From Oligoflexia bacterium (lineage in GTDB: Bacteria > Bdellovibrionota > UBA1018), in assembly GCA_014376785.1 (NCBI GenBank), contig JACMQW010000070.1:1-45995 (forward strand): a DNA stretch of 45,995 nt, given 5' to 3'. Every line of letters starts with the position of its first letter. The stretch's first letter is position 1. A model generated the notes under the pieces. The model had not been told where the DNA came from, did not search any database, and saw nothing but the letters and a program-made list of their open reading frames with translations. Shown piece by piece: positions 24,461 to 33,373 of the stretch. The position numbers were made by a program, and so were the translations under genes.

Positions 24461-26074
24461 TTAGGCTACTTCGCCGTTGGAGCTTCCATTTGCAGCGGCG
24501 GCGGCCGCAGCGGCTTGGCGCATGAGTTTTCGCTTATCTAGACCGTACTTTTCGACTTTCATGATTAGCCCCGCGCGTGAAATGCCGAGTTCTTTCGCAA
24601 GACGGGATTTATTCCATCCCGTACGCTTCAGGCCTTCTTTGATCATGACCATCTCGAGTTCTTCGAGCGCATCCTTTAATTTCCCTGCGACGCGCACGCC
24701 TTGAACCTTAGAGTTCTCCCCGTGGTCCCGAATCCGGGTCGACAAAAGCTCTGGTCCAACCATTTTATCGTCCCCGGCGAGCACGATGACTCGTTCACAC
24801 TCGTTCTCAAGCTCTCGAATGTTCCCCGGCCATGGATAGTCGTAAAACTTTTCCATGGATCGTTTCGCGAGTTGCTTGAGCGGAATGTCTTTTTCTTTGC
24901 AACCGCGCGCGATGAAGTGGTCGATCAGAACGGGAATGTCTTCTTTACGGTCCCGAAGCGGAGGCACCACCAGATTAATCACGTTAATCCGGTAATAAAG
25001 ATCTTCGCGGAACGTTCCGTCTTCGATCATTGCTTTCAAATCTTTGTTCGTGGCGGCAAGCACTCGGACATCGACTTTTTTCTGATCCGTCGATCCGACG
25101 GGAGTGAGTGTTCCCTCTTGGAGGACTCGGAGCAACTTCACTTGCATGGTCGGGCTCATATCCCCGATCTCATCGAGGAAGAGCGTTCCGCGGTGGGCGA
25201 CTTCGAAAAGACCTTTCTTATCCCGAACCGCGCCGGTGAAGGATCCTTTCGAATGTCCGAAGAGTTCACTGTCGAGCAAGTTTTCGTTGAAGGCCGAGCA
25301 GTTCACCGTAACGAACGCATTGTCTTTCCGAGTGGAATTATAGTGCACGGCTTTTGCGATGAGTTCTTTACCGGTTCCGTTCTCCCCGTTGATGAGGATG
25401 GTGGATTCCGACGTCTTGATTTTTTCCAGAAGTCCGTAGAGCTCTTGCATCGGTTTTGATTTACCGATCATGTTTCCGTAGCTGTAACGGTTTCCAATTT
25501 CATTGGTCAAAGCATCGATGCGTTCTTGGCGACTGGCAATTTCCGTGTGGTAGGTGACGATTTCTTCCGACACAAGGTCGACCAGTTCGGCTAAGTATTT
25601 TCGTTCGCCATCGCTGAGTACGCGAAGTTTACTAAACGCTTGATCAAAAGCGTTCCAATCCGCTCCCCATCCTTCAAGCAAAGTCTTTGCTTGGGCTTTT
25701 TCAGCCGGATCTACTTGGTGGTCGAGGTAGCAAAATGCGTAGACCGTTCCGTAAAAATCATTTCCGTGCGCGACTCGCGAAACGATGACTTGCTCGAAAC
25801 CCGACGGGCCCTTCGCCACGAATGCTTTTTTGTTCGACTTGAGCGCGGCTTCGTTCATTTCAGATACGTGTTTGAAGAAGCGCTCGCGCGTCTTTTCGCG
25901 CACATACTCTGCCGCGAGTGGATTCTTCCATTCCCGCTGGCGGTCGGTCGGGTCAAAGTTTCGGATCACTCCCCGCTCGTCGACGAAAAACACTTCCGTC
26001 GAAAACCACTGAGTCAGGATCGACTGCAATTTCCGAATGACATGGATGTGCTTTAACTCTTCCCAATTAATCAT
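24461..26074 (-). CDS. Sigma54-dependent transcriptional activator with a PAS/GAF-like N-terminal sensor
   Basis: A 537-residue activator. The N-terminal ~150 residues look PAS- or PocR-like (WFSTEVFFVDERGVIRNFDP, about 23-42). A helical linker leads to the AAA+ domain (about 198-425). That domain has Walker A GENGTGKE (230-237), the sigma54-contact loop GSFTGA (277-282, one change from GAFTGA) and Walker B GTLFLDEIG (296-304). A Fis-type helix-turn-helix follows (about 471-515: NKSRLAKELGISRAGLIMKV). An Ala-tract ends the protein. There is no receiver domain, so it is probably controlled by a ligand. GAGGAG precedes the ATG. Its target promoters could not be found by eye. Confidence 0.93.
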   Translation of the reverse strand: MINWEELKHIHVIRKLQSILTQWFSTEVFFVDERGVIRNFDPTDRQREWKNPLAAEYVREKTRERFFKHVSEMNEAALKSNKKAFVAKGPSGFEQVIVSRVAHGNDFYGTVYAFCYLDHQVDPAEKAQAKTLLEGWGADWNAFDQAFSKLRVLSDGERKYLAELVDLVSEEIVTYHTEIASRQERIDALTNEIGNRYSYGNMIGKSKPMQELYGLLEKIKTSESTILINGENGTGKELIAKAVHYNSTRKDNAFVTVNCSAFNENLLDSELFGHSKGSFTGAVRDKKGLFEVAHRGTLFLDEIGDMSPTMQVKLLRVLQEGTLTPVGSTDQKKVDVRVLAATNKDLKAMIEDGTFREDLYYRINVINLVVPPLRDRKEDIPVLIDHFIARGCKEKDIPLKQLAKRSMEKFYDYPWPGNIRELENECERVIVLAGDDKMVGPELLSTRIRDHGENSKVQGVRVAGKLKDALEELEMVMIKEGLKRTGWNKSRLAKELGISRAGLIMKVEKYGLDKRKLMRQAAAAAAAANGSSNGEVA

Positions 26075-26286
26075 CGTCTGCTCCTCGCCGGTCGGCGCTC
26101 AGGAATGATGACACTCATCCCTAAGAGGCTTATCGGAGCTTTTCGATCAACTTTTAGGCGAATTTGTAAATAATCTGGTCGAAACAAAATCTGTCTAGAA
26201 TTCGTACAGTTACGTTTATGAGCAATTGTTAAATCCTTGGACCCCGTGGCGGAGCTGAACGCCCGGACCTTTCTTTGCCGAAACTG

Positions 26287-26886
26287 CTATTGCCCCGGAA
26301 CATGACCTTCCCGGCTGAGGGTTTCGATTCCTTGAAGCGCGTGTTCGCCCCAGTTTCCACTCCACTCCTGCGCCCCGATCCACTTCGCCGCGATCTTTCC
26401 CTCGCGCGTAATGAGATAAGTCTCTGGAAACTGATAGCTCCCGAAGGAATCAGAAACTTTCGCTTCGCTATCGAGAACGGACGTGACGCCTTCGGGAAGC
26501 GCACTCTCAGGAAGAATGCTGTGAGCTTTTGCCCAATCAGGATCCTGACTGACCAGTAACCAATGAATTTTTCGACCACTTTTATCTTTCGGGAGACGTT
26601 TGGCGGCTTTCAAGATCTCCGCGATTTCTGGAATGCAGGGTGGGCACCAAGCGGCCCAAAAATGGACCACCAAAACTTCGTCTTTCCAGTCTGATGTTTT
26701 GATTTGAGCACCGTCCGATTTCGGCAGCTGAATGGACGGCATCGGCTTCAAACCATCATCGCCCGCGCCACTTCGAGAACCACTCCAGCCACCATTGAAA
26801 TTGATCCACGCCACGGTTCCCAAGACGATTGTGAGCAGAGCGACAATGAAATAATGCGGCTTACGCGAGCGGGAGCGATCATTCAT
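26287..26886 (-). CDS. Membrane-anchored thioredoxin-like protein (TlpA/ResA family)
   Basis: A 199-residue protein with an N-terminal membrane anchor (about 13-29) and a periplasmic thioredoxin fold. It holds the redox motif WCPPC (80-84) and the cis-proline region FPETYLITREG (about 153-163). The family reduces disulfides in the periplasm, often for cytochrome c maturation. No such genes are near, so the partner is open. The C-terminal tail (GIETLSREGHVPGQ) is short and polar. It is divergent from the HNH gene. Confidence 0.9.
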   Translation of the reverse strand: MNDRSRSRKPHYFIVALLTIVLGTVAWINFNGGWSGSRSGAGDDGLKPMPSIQLPKSDGAQIKTSDWKDEVLVVHFWAAWCPPCIPEIAEILKAAKRLPKDKSGRKIHWLLVSQDPDWAKAHSILPESALPEGVTSVLDSEAKVSDSFGSYQFPETYLITREGKIAAKWIGAQEWSGNWGEHALQGIETLSREGHVPGQ

Positions 26887-26981
26887 AGGGAGATGCTAAC
26901 AGGAGGAGTCGAAGTTCGCAGCGCCATTTATATGACACCCATCCCCACCACCGACTCATACAGCAGCCCAACTGCACCGAT

Positions 26982-27011
26982 TTGCGATTTATTACAGTTT
27001 ACTACTATAAT
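26982..27011 (+). promoter_or_regulatory. Sigma70-type promoter placing the transcription start at the HNH start codon
   Basis: TTGCGA (26982-26987) and a perfect TATAAT (27006-27011) are 18 bases apart. The expected start site, seven bases after the -10 box, coincides with the ATG at 27018, so the mRNA should be leaderless. No ribosome binding site precedes that ATG. Confidence 0.75.
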
Positions 27012-27017
27012 TAAAGA

Positions 27018-27572
27018 ATGAGTCATGCGCTCGTTTTAAACGCTAGTTTTGAACCGCTGCAGATCGTGACCTGGCAAAGGGCTTTGCAGCTCCTCTTTCT
27101 CGGTAAAGTCGAAGTCATCGAAGAATCTGAAACAGAAGTGCGCACGGTGCGGATGACCATTCGCGTGCCGGCGGTGCTTCGGTTGCTGGAATTTATTCCT
27201 CTCAAAAAACGAAAACAAATCGTTCGATTCTCACGCACGAACATTTTTATTCGCGACCAGCACCGTTGTCAGTATTGCGGAAATCGTTTTCCGAAAATGC
27301 ACCTCACCATGGATCACGTAAAACCCGTGGTGCAGGGCGGAGAGAAGAGCTGGGAAAATATCGTCACAGCATGCAAGCCCTGTAATCAGAGAAAAGGTGG
27401 GCGCACGCCTCATCAAGCGAAAATGGCTTTGAAAAGAAATCCTTCTCGGCCGAATTGGCTCCCTGCGACGGCGATTCGATTGACGGTTTCGCGGACCCCG
27501 GAGCATTGGAAACTCTATCTGGACCTGCTGCGTGACGAAAGCGATGACAAAGCGCCTGGCGATTCGTCCTAA
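27018..27572 (+). CDS. HNH endonuclease family protein
   Basis: A 184-residue protein. The N-terminal half opens with VLNASFEPLQIVTWQRA, typical of the stand-alone HNH family found in many bacterial genomes. The C-terminal half is the HNH zinc fold: CQYC (84-87), the catalytic DH (99-100), Asn114 and CKPCN (119-123). Enzymes of this type cut DNA and need a divalent metal; the biological role of this chromosomal family is not known. The promoter at 26982-27011 suggests a leaderless mRNA. The sigma-factor gene starts 55 bases downstream. Confidence 0.92.
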   Translation: MSHALVLNASFEPLQIVTWQRALQLLFLGKVEVIEESETEVRTVRMTIRVPAVLRLLEFIPLKKRKQIVRFSRTNIFIRDQHRCQYCGNRFPKMHLTMDHVKPVVQGGEKSWENIVTACKPCNQRKGGRTPHQAKMALKRNPSRPNWLPATAIRLTVSRTPEHWKLYLDLLRDESDDKAPGDSS

Positions 27573-27627
27573 CCGACGTTAGAATCGGGAGGTGGCGTGG
27601 TCCCCCTTCAAACGAAAAACTCCTAAA

Positions 27628-28146
27628 ATGTCCAAGCGTCCCCTGCGCCAAAAAGCGCCGGGCGATGTCTGGATGAAACGCATCATTAGCACTTACGGGG
27701 ATCTTCTCTATGATCTTTGTCAGAGCATGCTCTGGAGTCCGGCCGACGCGCCCGATGCTTATCGCTCTATTTTGCGCACGCTGGGCAGGCGTCCGAAAGC
27801 GGAGCGTTTCCTGAAGTACGAGCGTTCGTGGATCTTGCAAATCGCGTTTAATGAGCTTCGCGGGATGAAAAAGCGCAGTCCTCGCCTGCTCACTCCGGCC
27901 GAACAAGTGATGCTCGACTCGAACCCTGACCCGAAGGCGCGGTTGAGATTTTTTGACTCCTACTTCCATCGGCTTCCGATCGAATCCCAATTACTTCTAC
28001 TTTTACGCGATAAATACGGACTGCCCGTTTCCGAGGTCGCGTCAGTTCTCCAAATTCCCGAACCGAGCGCGAGGCTGCAGCGTCTCCAGGCTCTCCGACT
28101 GATGGAGTCTTGGATCTACGGAGGTGCGCTTGGAACAAACTCCTAA
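27628..28146 (+). CDS. ECF-like RNA polymerase sigma factor
   Basis: About 172 residues from the ATG at 27628; a GTG at 27592 would add 12 residues but has its GGGAG directly adjacent. The N-terminal part (about 15-70) fits a region 2 fold (YGDLLYDLCQSMLWSPADAPDAYRS-like helices). The C-terminal part (about 113-160) is a region 4 helix-turn-helix: LPIESQLLLLLRDKYGLPVSEVASVLQIPE. The next gene, a membrane protein of anti-sigma layout, starts one base after its stop, which supports a sigma/anti-sigma pair. Confidence 0.82.
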   Translation: MSKRPLRQKAPGDVWMKRIISTYGDLLYDLCQSMLWSPADAPDAYRSILRTLGRRPKAERFLKYERSWILQIAFNELRGMKKRSPRLLTPAEQVMLDSNPDPKARLRFFDSYFHRLPIESQLLLLLRDKYGLPVSEVASVLQIPEPSARLQRLQALRLMESWIYGGALGTNS

Positions 28147-28147
28147 A

Positions 28148-29020
28148 ATGGACGACTTTGAAGCGAGCAATAAAATGCTCGACGCAATCGATGGCATTCT
28201 ATCGCCTAAGATGGCGCGCGCATTCGAAGCGCACTTAGCCGAAAGTGAGGAAAGCCGAGATCGTCTCACGAGATTAAGAGAATTGCTCTCGGTTCTCCAT
28301 TCCCAACCGCGCGCGACGATGCCGCTCGACCTGCGCGAACGACCGCTGTCATTTCCAATTTGGAGACTGCGCCGCTTTTTTGCGAATCCGCGGGCGGTGT
28401 GGAAACAGCTTCCGGTGGCCGCGCGGCTTTTGATCGAAGGGGTCAGCATCGCAGCCGTGGTCGTGGTGGGAATTAAACTTGGCCCGGTCGCTCGTGATCT
28501 CTATGAACGCAGGATGGAGCAGCGTCTTCAAACGATGATTGCAGCTGAAGATCTATCCTCCGGTAATGTCCCGATGGCCCGGGGTATTCAGAGCGACAGT
28601 GAAGTCAGTGATGAAGTGGGCAATAGCGAAGGCGGAGAAAACGAGACAGAAGTCGACACTTCAGCGGGCGTGGACGTGGATTCCGATGTCCAAGTGGGTC
28701 GAGGAGAAATCTGGCGTTTCAATCTAAAAACGGACGCGCCTGCTTTGGTTAGAAACCAAATTCTGAAGGCGCTCCGTGAGGCAGGTCTGCCCGAGACGAC
28801 TCCCGGGATTGGAGGAGTGGAAGCTCCGGGCGGAATTCAGTTCGATTTGATTGTCCCACAGGCCTTGATTCCAAGCTTAAAAGTAACGCTCGAAAAACTA
28901 GCGGGAACTCCGAGCGAAAATCTGCCCTTCAGCGAAACTTTCACGTGGTATAAGAACCGTTCAAAAAAACCCATCCCAAATGGCACGAGCCGAATGGTGA
29001 TTTGGCTTTCTCAGATTTAA
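28148..29020 (+). CDS. Putative membrane anti-sigma factor
   Basis: About 290 residues from the ATG at 28148; a GTG at 28124 is the alternative. The N-terminal cytoplasmic part (about 1-80) has the helical layout of an anti-sigma domain (AFEAHLAESEESRDRLTRLRELL) but lacks the zinc-binding HxxxCxxC. One membrane helix follows (about 96-116). The rest would be periplasmic: a long acidic Ser/Glu/Val-rich linker and then a folded domain (about 190-290). The assignment rests on layout and on the coupled sigma gene, not on a recognised domain. Confidence 0.68.
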   Translation: MDDFEASNKMLDAIDGILSPKMARAFEAHLAESEESRDRLTRLRELLSVLHSQPRATMPLDLRERPLSFPIWRLRRFFANPRAVWKQLPVAARLLIEGVSIAAVVVVGIKLGPVARDLYERRMEQRLQTMIAAEDLSSGNVPMARGIQSDSEVSDEVGNSEGGENETEVDTSAGVDVDSDVQVGRGEIWRFNLKTDAPALVRNQILKALREAGLPETTPGIGGVEAPGGIQFDLIVPQALIPSLKVTLEKLAGTPSENLPFSETFTWYKNRSKKPIPNGTSRMVIWLSQI

Positions 29021-29040
29021 GATCTCGCTGACCAGCCGAT

Positions 29041-29193
29041 AAACTGAGGAACTGAGGAACTAAAATCGGCGATCACGCTTTTTTAGCTGATTCGCCTGAT
29101 CATCCTTGTGCAACGATTAGCCCCGCTGTTTGAACACGGTCGGCTTGACCCCTCGAAAAAAATATTCCAATCGCCGTTTTAGCTGAGTCGCCT
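29041..29193. repeat. Short direct repeats in the intergenic region after the anti-sigma gene
   Basis: The 171-base gap holds no gene. It has a small tandem repeat (AACTGAGG twice, 29042-29057). It also has a 17-base direct repeat TTTTAGCTGAkTCGCCT at 29081-29097 and 29177-29193 with one mismatch. The second copy runs into the stop codon of the following minus-strand gene. Confidence 0.6.
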
Positions 29194-30523
29194 ATTTCGT
29201 CGATTCGTCGGTGTCTTTGAAAAGTTCGTGGATGTCGTATCTGATGTATCGGGAATTCTTCATTTCCGGCGGCAACTTCACCGTCTCATCATCCTCGTAA
29301 ATCCGGTATTTACCGGCAGGATTTCTCACTGTGCCCCCGATATTCACGTCGCGGTTGGTGAGCTCGGTGTTTTCCGGAGCCGCAGTGAATCCCGGGTTCG
29401 GAGCCACTTTCGGATCTTTCTTCGGTGCGGCCGCCGGTTTCCGAGCGGAAGATTTCGCATCTTTTTCGAGATCTCCGGCGAGGGTAGAATTAAACAGGGA
29501 ACGGGCTTGGGTAAAAGCATCGTAACTCACCTGATCTTCTTTTTTAACCCGCCCAGGTGAGACGGTCCGATTTTCCGGCGCCGAAATCGTTTTGTCTTTC
29601 GCGTAAGCTTCGATGGAGGCGCGCGACTTTTCATAGAGTGCGGAGGCTGCCTTATCAGTCTGCTCCACTCCGCCTTCATTTCGATTCACCATGTGTAAGT
29701 GGGATTTGCCCTTTTCTTCGCCGTAGGGATTTGCGTCGAACGTTTCTTTTCGAAACTCGAGCGTTCTCGCCCGAGGATTCGTTAGCACAAGTTCTTGGCT
29801 CCATTTTCTAACGTCGTCCGGAGAATACTTTCCACCGCGGGGTTGCAGGTTGCCCTGGAGATAAGTCGTTTCCAGATCTTTCAAGGTGGGGACTTCAGGC
29901 AGATAGGCTGGCTGATCCGCTCCGGTTTGAAAAACAAGCGCTTCGCCTTCTGCTGTGCCGTCGATCTTCCGACCATGAACCAGGCGAGCGATGGAATCTT
30001 CATTGCGTCCGATGGCTTGACGAATTTCAAGAAGCCCGACTCTTTGAAAATCTTTGTACCTCTTGAAACAGGATTCGACCTCCTCACTCGCATTTGCACA
30101 AAATCCGCCAAGCGCGGTACGAGCGGCACCTTCTTTACCGGTCTGAATGGACAGGTCGATGAGTTTAATTTTTTTCAGCAAGTAGACGGCTTGAAGCGTG
30201 AGGTTTTCATTTGCACGGCTGTACCGACAACTCAACCCGCATGCCACTTCACCCGGAAGGTCGGCGCTACTGAGTGGGGCAGGTTTTTTAAAGGGCAGTT
30301 GGCTTTCTCCGACTGACGTGGACCTCGAGATCTGACTTTCCTCTGCCCAAACTGGGGCGACGGCGGAGTAAAACGTCACGATGACTGCGAATAAAAAGCC
30401 GTGCGCGTTTTTGAGAGCGGCCTGCTCCCGATGTAATGAGGTTAATTTTAATGGTGAGTGTGCCGCGCCCGCCCCGTTCCGGCGCAATTGCTCTATCAGA
30501 ATTTGCTTCACCGTGAACTTCAT
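29192..30523 (-). CDS. Exported protein of unknown function
   Basis: A 443-residue protein from the ATG at 30523 (AGG four bases upstream; a GTG at 30556 would add 11 residues). The hydrophobic export segment GFLFAVIVTFYSAVAPVWA lies unusually far in (about 42-60), giving an extended N-region. The mature part is polar, with four cysteines in two groups (CGLSC near 94 and CANASEEVESC near 140). Lys/Ala/Pro-rich linkers follow (about 350-380), and a final segment reads YRIYEDDETVKLPPEMK. No family is recognised. It is monocistronic, with short repeats on both flanks. Confidence 0.72.
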   Translation of the reverse strand: MKFTVKQILIEQLRRNGAGAAHSPLKLTSLHREQAALKNAHGFLFAVIVTFYSAVAPVWAEESQISRSTSVGESQLPFKKPAPLSSADLPGEVACGLSCRYSRANENLTLQAVYLLKKIKLIDLSIQTGKEGAARTALGGFCANASEEVESCFKRYKDFQRVGLLEIRQAIGRNEDSIARLVHGRKIDGTAEGEALVFQTGADQPAYLPEVPTLKDLETTYLQGNLQPRGGKYSPDDVRKWSQELVLTNPRARTLEFRKETFDANPYGEEKGKSHLHMVNRNEGGVEQTDKAASALYEKSRASIEAYAKDKTISAPENRTVSPGRVKKEDQVSYDAFTQARSLFNSTLAGDLEKDAKSSARKPAAAPKKDPKVAPNPGFTAAPENTELTNRDVNIGGTVRNPAGKYRIYEDDETVKLPPEMKNSRYIRYDIHELFKDTDESTK

Positions 30524-30828
30524 AGTGCCTGTTCGGCTTTTAATGGAAGATTCCACACCTTCTTAAAGAAGCAATTTCCAAGCCCGGGGATCGCCTAAGA
30601 GACAAATGGTCCATTCCCTATGATTACCCTTTATTTACTAGGACTAGTGGCACTGGAGGCCGCTGCGTGCCTAAAAAAGGCGCCTAAATGGAGGACAGGT
30701 TCCCATCAACTGACCTTCAGCGCTCGTGTCAGGAATGACCCTCCTGCCGAAGAGATTTTTCACCCAAAATTGGGTTTTATGTATTCAAATACTCAACCCA
30801 ATTCAAGGTGAACTCTGAACTCTGAACT
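30524..30828. other. Intergenic region without a gene
   Basis: About 300 bases with no supported gene. It contains a perfect palindrome CTTCTTAAAGAAG (30559-30571) close to the start of the exported-protein gene. It also has a 6-2-6 hairpin ACCCAA-AA-TTGGGT (30762-30775), whose right arm can alternatively pair with AACCCAATT (30795-30803). A small tandem repeat (GAACTCT twice, 30811-30824) follows. A 63-codon frame (30620-30811) has no start signal or family. Confidence 0.6.
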
Positions 30829-30865
30829 AAAAAAGGCCTTGCTCGAAATTCGAGCAAGGCCTTTT
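30829..30865 (-). terminator. Intrinsic terminator of the ribosomal protein cluster
   Basis: A perfect 15-pair stem (30831-30845 with 30851-30865) around a five-base loop. On the minus strand it continues into TTTTTT. It lies 16 bases after the rplQ stop codon. Confidence 0.92.
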
Positions 30866-30881
30866 CAATTCGAGGAAAAAA

Positions 30882-31499
30882 TTAAGCTTCTTTCTTCGTA
30901 GACTTTTTAGCGGCTGGTTTTTTAGCAGAATCCACTTTTGGAGCTTTTGCTACTTTTGCTGGCTTAGCTGCCTTTGGTTCCTTAGGAGCCTTGGCCGCTT
31001 TTACTTTTTTCTCGCCGGTCGACTTCGTTTGTTTTCCGAACATCTTACGGAAACGAGCGAATGGATCTGCGGCAACGGCTGGCGCAGCCGCTGCTTCACC
31101 TTCGACCACAGGCTTTACTTTTTTCTTTTTATCAACGATCACGCCGTCCACCAATTGGAGAACTGCCATCTCAGCAGCATCTCCCCATCGACGGTCGGAA
31201 AGCTTCAGAACCCGGGTGTAACCACCTGCGCGAGTTTTGTAGCGAGGCGCTAACTCATTGAAAAGTTTAGCCACGATTTCGTTGTCACGCGTACGATCAA
31301 AAGCTAAACGGCGGGAAGCCGGGGTGCCTTTTTTCGCCAACGTGATCAAACGGTCAACCACACGGCGAATTTCTTTCGCCTTCTGGATCGTCGTCGTGAT
31401 TTGTTCGTGCGTGATTACCGCGTTCGCCATGTTCTTGAACATTGCTTTGCGGTGGGAGGTATTTCGGCCGAATTTACGGCCATCTACTGCATGTCTCAT
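30882..31499 (-). CDS. rplQ: 50S ribosomal protein L17 with a long basic C-terminal tail
   Basis: A 205-residue protein. The first ~125 residues are standard L17 ([20 protein letters not shown] at the N-terminus), which lines the peptide exit tunnel region of the large subunit. About 80 further residues are Lys/Ala/Pro-rich with repeated KAPK/KAAK units, making it far longer than the ~127 residues of E. coli L17. It is the last gene of the cluster, 18 bases after rpoA. The tail probably contacts rRNA or is disordered. Confidence 0.97.
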   Translation of the reverse strand: MRHAVDGRKFGRNTSHRKAMFKNMANAVITHEQITTTIQKAKEIRRVVDRLITLAKKGTPASRRLAFDRTRDNEIVAKLFNELAPRYKTRAGGYTRVLKLSDRRWGDAAEMAVLQLVDGVIVDKKKKVKPVVEGEAAAAPAVAADPFARFRKMFGKQTKSTGEKKVKAAKAPKEPKAAKPAKVAKAPKVDSAKKPAAKKSTKKEA

Positions 31500-31517
31500 A
31501 ATTCTTCACTTTCCTGA

Positions 31518-32606
31518 TTAATCTTCGATGTCGTCGGTATCGTCTTCAAAATCGTCGCCCGCTTCGCGGTCGCTCATGATTTTGCTCTCATCAACATCCG
31601 AATCGGCTGGTTTAGGCGGCTGGCTAGGAGTGACGAAGCCGTCAAGCTTCATCCCCAGGCTAAGGCCCATTTCAGAGAGGATATCTTTGATTTCGTTCAA
31701 TGACTTCCTTCCGAAGTTCTTCGTCTTCAGCATTTCTGCTTCAGTCTTCTGCACGAGTTCGTAGATGTATTTGATATTTGCGTTTTGGAGACAATTTGCA
31801 GAACGAACGGATAACTCCAGCTCTTCAACCGAACGGTAAAGGTTCGGATTAAACTGAGGCTGGCCCTTCACTTCTTCCATGGCAGTCGGCTCTTCTTCTT
31901 CTTCGAAATTCAAGAAGATCGAAAGTTGATCTTTTAGAATTTTCGAAGCGAGGCCAACTGCGTCTTCTGGCTTCACAGAGCCATCACTCCAGAGTTCGAG
32001 AGTAAGTTTGTCGTAATCGGTACGCTGACCCACGCGGGACTGAGTGACCGTGTAGTTTACTCGACGGATCGGCGAGAAGAACGAATCGATTGCGATCCAG
32101 CCAACTCCCATATCGTCCGTTTTATTGGACTCGGCTGCGACGTAGCCGCGACCGCGCTTCACGCGAATCTCAGCTTTAACTTTTCCACCCTTACCGATCG
32201 TAGCGATGTGCTGATCAGGATTCAAGACTTCAACGTTGTCGCTCGTGATGATGTCCGAGGCTTTCACTTCACAAGGACCGACTTTATCGATCGTAACGGT
32301 TGACTCTTCGGAGTGAAGCTTGAAACGAACTTCTTTTAAGTTCAGGATTATTTCAGCGACATCTTCAGTGACATCTGGAACCGCGGTGAATTCGTGAAGT
32401 ACCCCATCCATCTTAATAGCCGTTACAGCTGCACCTTGAAGGGAAGAAAGAAGCACTCGGCGTAAAGAATTTCCGAGGGTCAAGCCATAACCACGTTCAA
32501 GCGGCTTAGCGATAAATTTTCCATAACCTGAGGTCAATGATTCTTTATCAAGATCGAGGGACTTCGGCTTGATCAGATCGCGCCAATTTTTTTCTAGATT
32601 TCCCAT
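31518..32606 (-). CDS. rpoA: DNA-directed RNA polymerase alpha subunit
   Basis: A 362-residue protein. The N-terminal dimerisation domain (about 1-235) has [21 protein letters not shown] near 37-57. The C-terminal domain (about 265-335) has the helix-hairpin-helix [18 protein letters not shown], which binds UP elements and activators. It exceeds the 329-residue E. coli protein by a C-terminal acidic tail rich in Asp and Glu. It sits between rpsD and rplQ as in the alpha operon, after a 123-base gap that holds no gene. Confidence 0.97.
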   Translation of the reverse strand: MGNLEKNWRDLIKPKSLDLDKESLTSGYGKFIAKPLERGYGLTLGNSLRRVLLSSLQGAAVTAIKMDGVLHEFTAVPDVTEDVAEIILNLKEVRFKLHSEESTVTIDKVGPCEVKASDIITSDNVEVLNPDQHIATIGKGGKVKAEIRVKRGRGYVAAESNKTDDMGVGWIAIDSFFSPIRRVNYTVTQSRVGQRTDYDKLTLELWSDGSVKPEDAVGLASKILKDQLSIFLNFEEEEEPTAMEEVKGQPQFNPNLYRSVEELELSVRSANCLQNANIKYIYELVQKTEAEMLKTKNFGRKSLNEIKDILSEMGLSLGMKLDGFVTPSQPPKPADSDVDESKIMSDREAGDDFEDDTDDIED

Positions 32607-32729
32607 TTATTCCATTCCTGCCTTCTACCCCTCGCTGAACTTCTTGTTACAGCAATGCGGAGCTTTAAGGTGAAGAGGAGTGCCGAGAGAACATCCTGTT
32701 TTCCCGGCAACCTCAGTGATTGTTTTAGA

Positions 32730-33356
32730 TTACTTCGAGTAAAGCTCGACCACCATCCGCTCGTTCATTTGAGCGGTAACGTCGTCGCGAACCGGAAGAT
32801 CGCGAACGCGGGCTTTAAAAGCATTGGTATCGAGTTCAAGCCACTGTGGAATCTCGCGGCGTTTCACGCTTTCGAGCGCTCCGCCAATCCGAGCCGTGCT
32901 CCGGCTAGATTCTTTCACTTCGACCATGTCGCCCTTATCGATGAGATACGACGGGATGTTCACGAGTTTTCCATTAATGTGGAAATGCCCGTGACGGACG
33001 AGCTGACGAGCTTCCGAACGTGAGTTAGCGAAGCCTGAGCGATAAACTACGTTATCGAGACGGCGCTCCAACATGGAAACCAGGTGGTTACCCGTGATGC
33101 CCTTCATATGACTCGCTTTTTCAAACAGTCCGCGGAATTGACCTTCAAGCAATCCATAAATACGCTTAATCTTCTGCTTCTCACGAAGCTGAAGTCCGTA
33201 CTCAGAGAATTTGATCCGTCCTTGACCGTGCTGGCCAGGTGGATACCCACGACGTTCAAAAGAACATTTTTCAGTAAAGCAGCGATCGCCCTTCAAGAAG
33301 AGCTTTTGATTTTCGCGGCGGCAGAGACGACAAACAGAACCAGTATAACGTGCCAT
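32730..33356 (-). CDS. rpsD: 30S ribosomal protein S4 (zinc-binding form)
   Basis: A 208-residue small-subunit assembly protein. Four cysteines near the N-terminus (9, 12, 26, 31) mark the zinc-binding C+ form. The S4 RNA-binding domain lies at about 95-155 ([20 protein letters not shown]). It starts the 16S 5' domain assembly and in many bacteria represses the alpha operon. It lies 17 bases after rpsK. Confidence 0.97.
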   Translation of the reverse strand: MARYTGSVCRLCRRENQKLFLKGDRCFTEKCSFERRGYPPGQHGQGRIKFSEYGLQLREKQKIKRIYGLLEGQFRGLFEKASHMKGITGNHLVSMLERRLDNVVYRSGFANSRSEARQLVRHGHFHINGKLVNIPSYLIDKGDMVEVKESSRSTARIGGALESVKRREIPQWLELDTNAFKARVRDLPVRDDVTAQMNERMVVELYSK

Positions 33357-33373
33357 GATCTTTAAACCTCTTC

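Noticed and set aside
30649-30668. Sigma54-promoter-like TGGCACTGGAGGCCGCTGC
   Set aside because: The spacing from GG to GC is 11 rather than 10 bases, and no gene follows on that strand.
30620-30811. 63-codon frame in the gap before the rplQ terminator
   Set aside because: No ribosome binding site, no family character, and it crosses hairpin-forming sequence.
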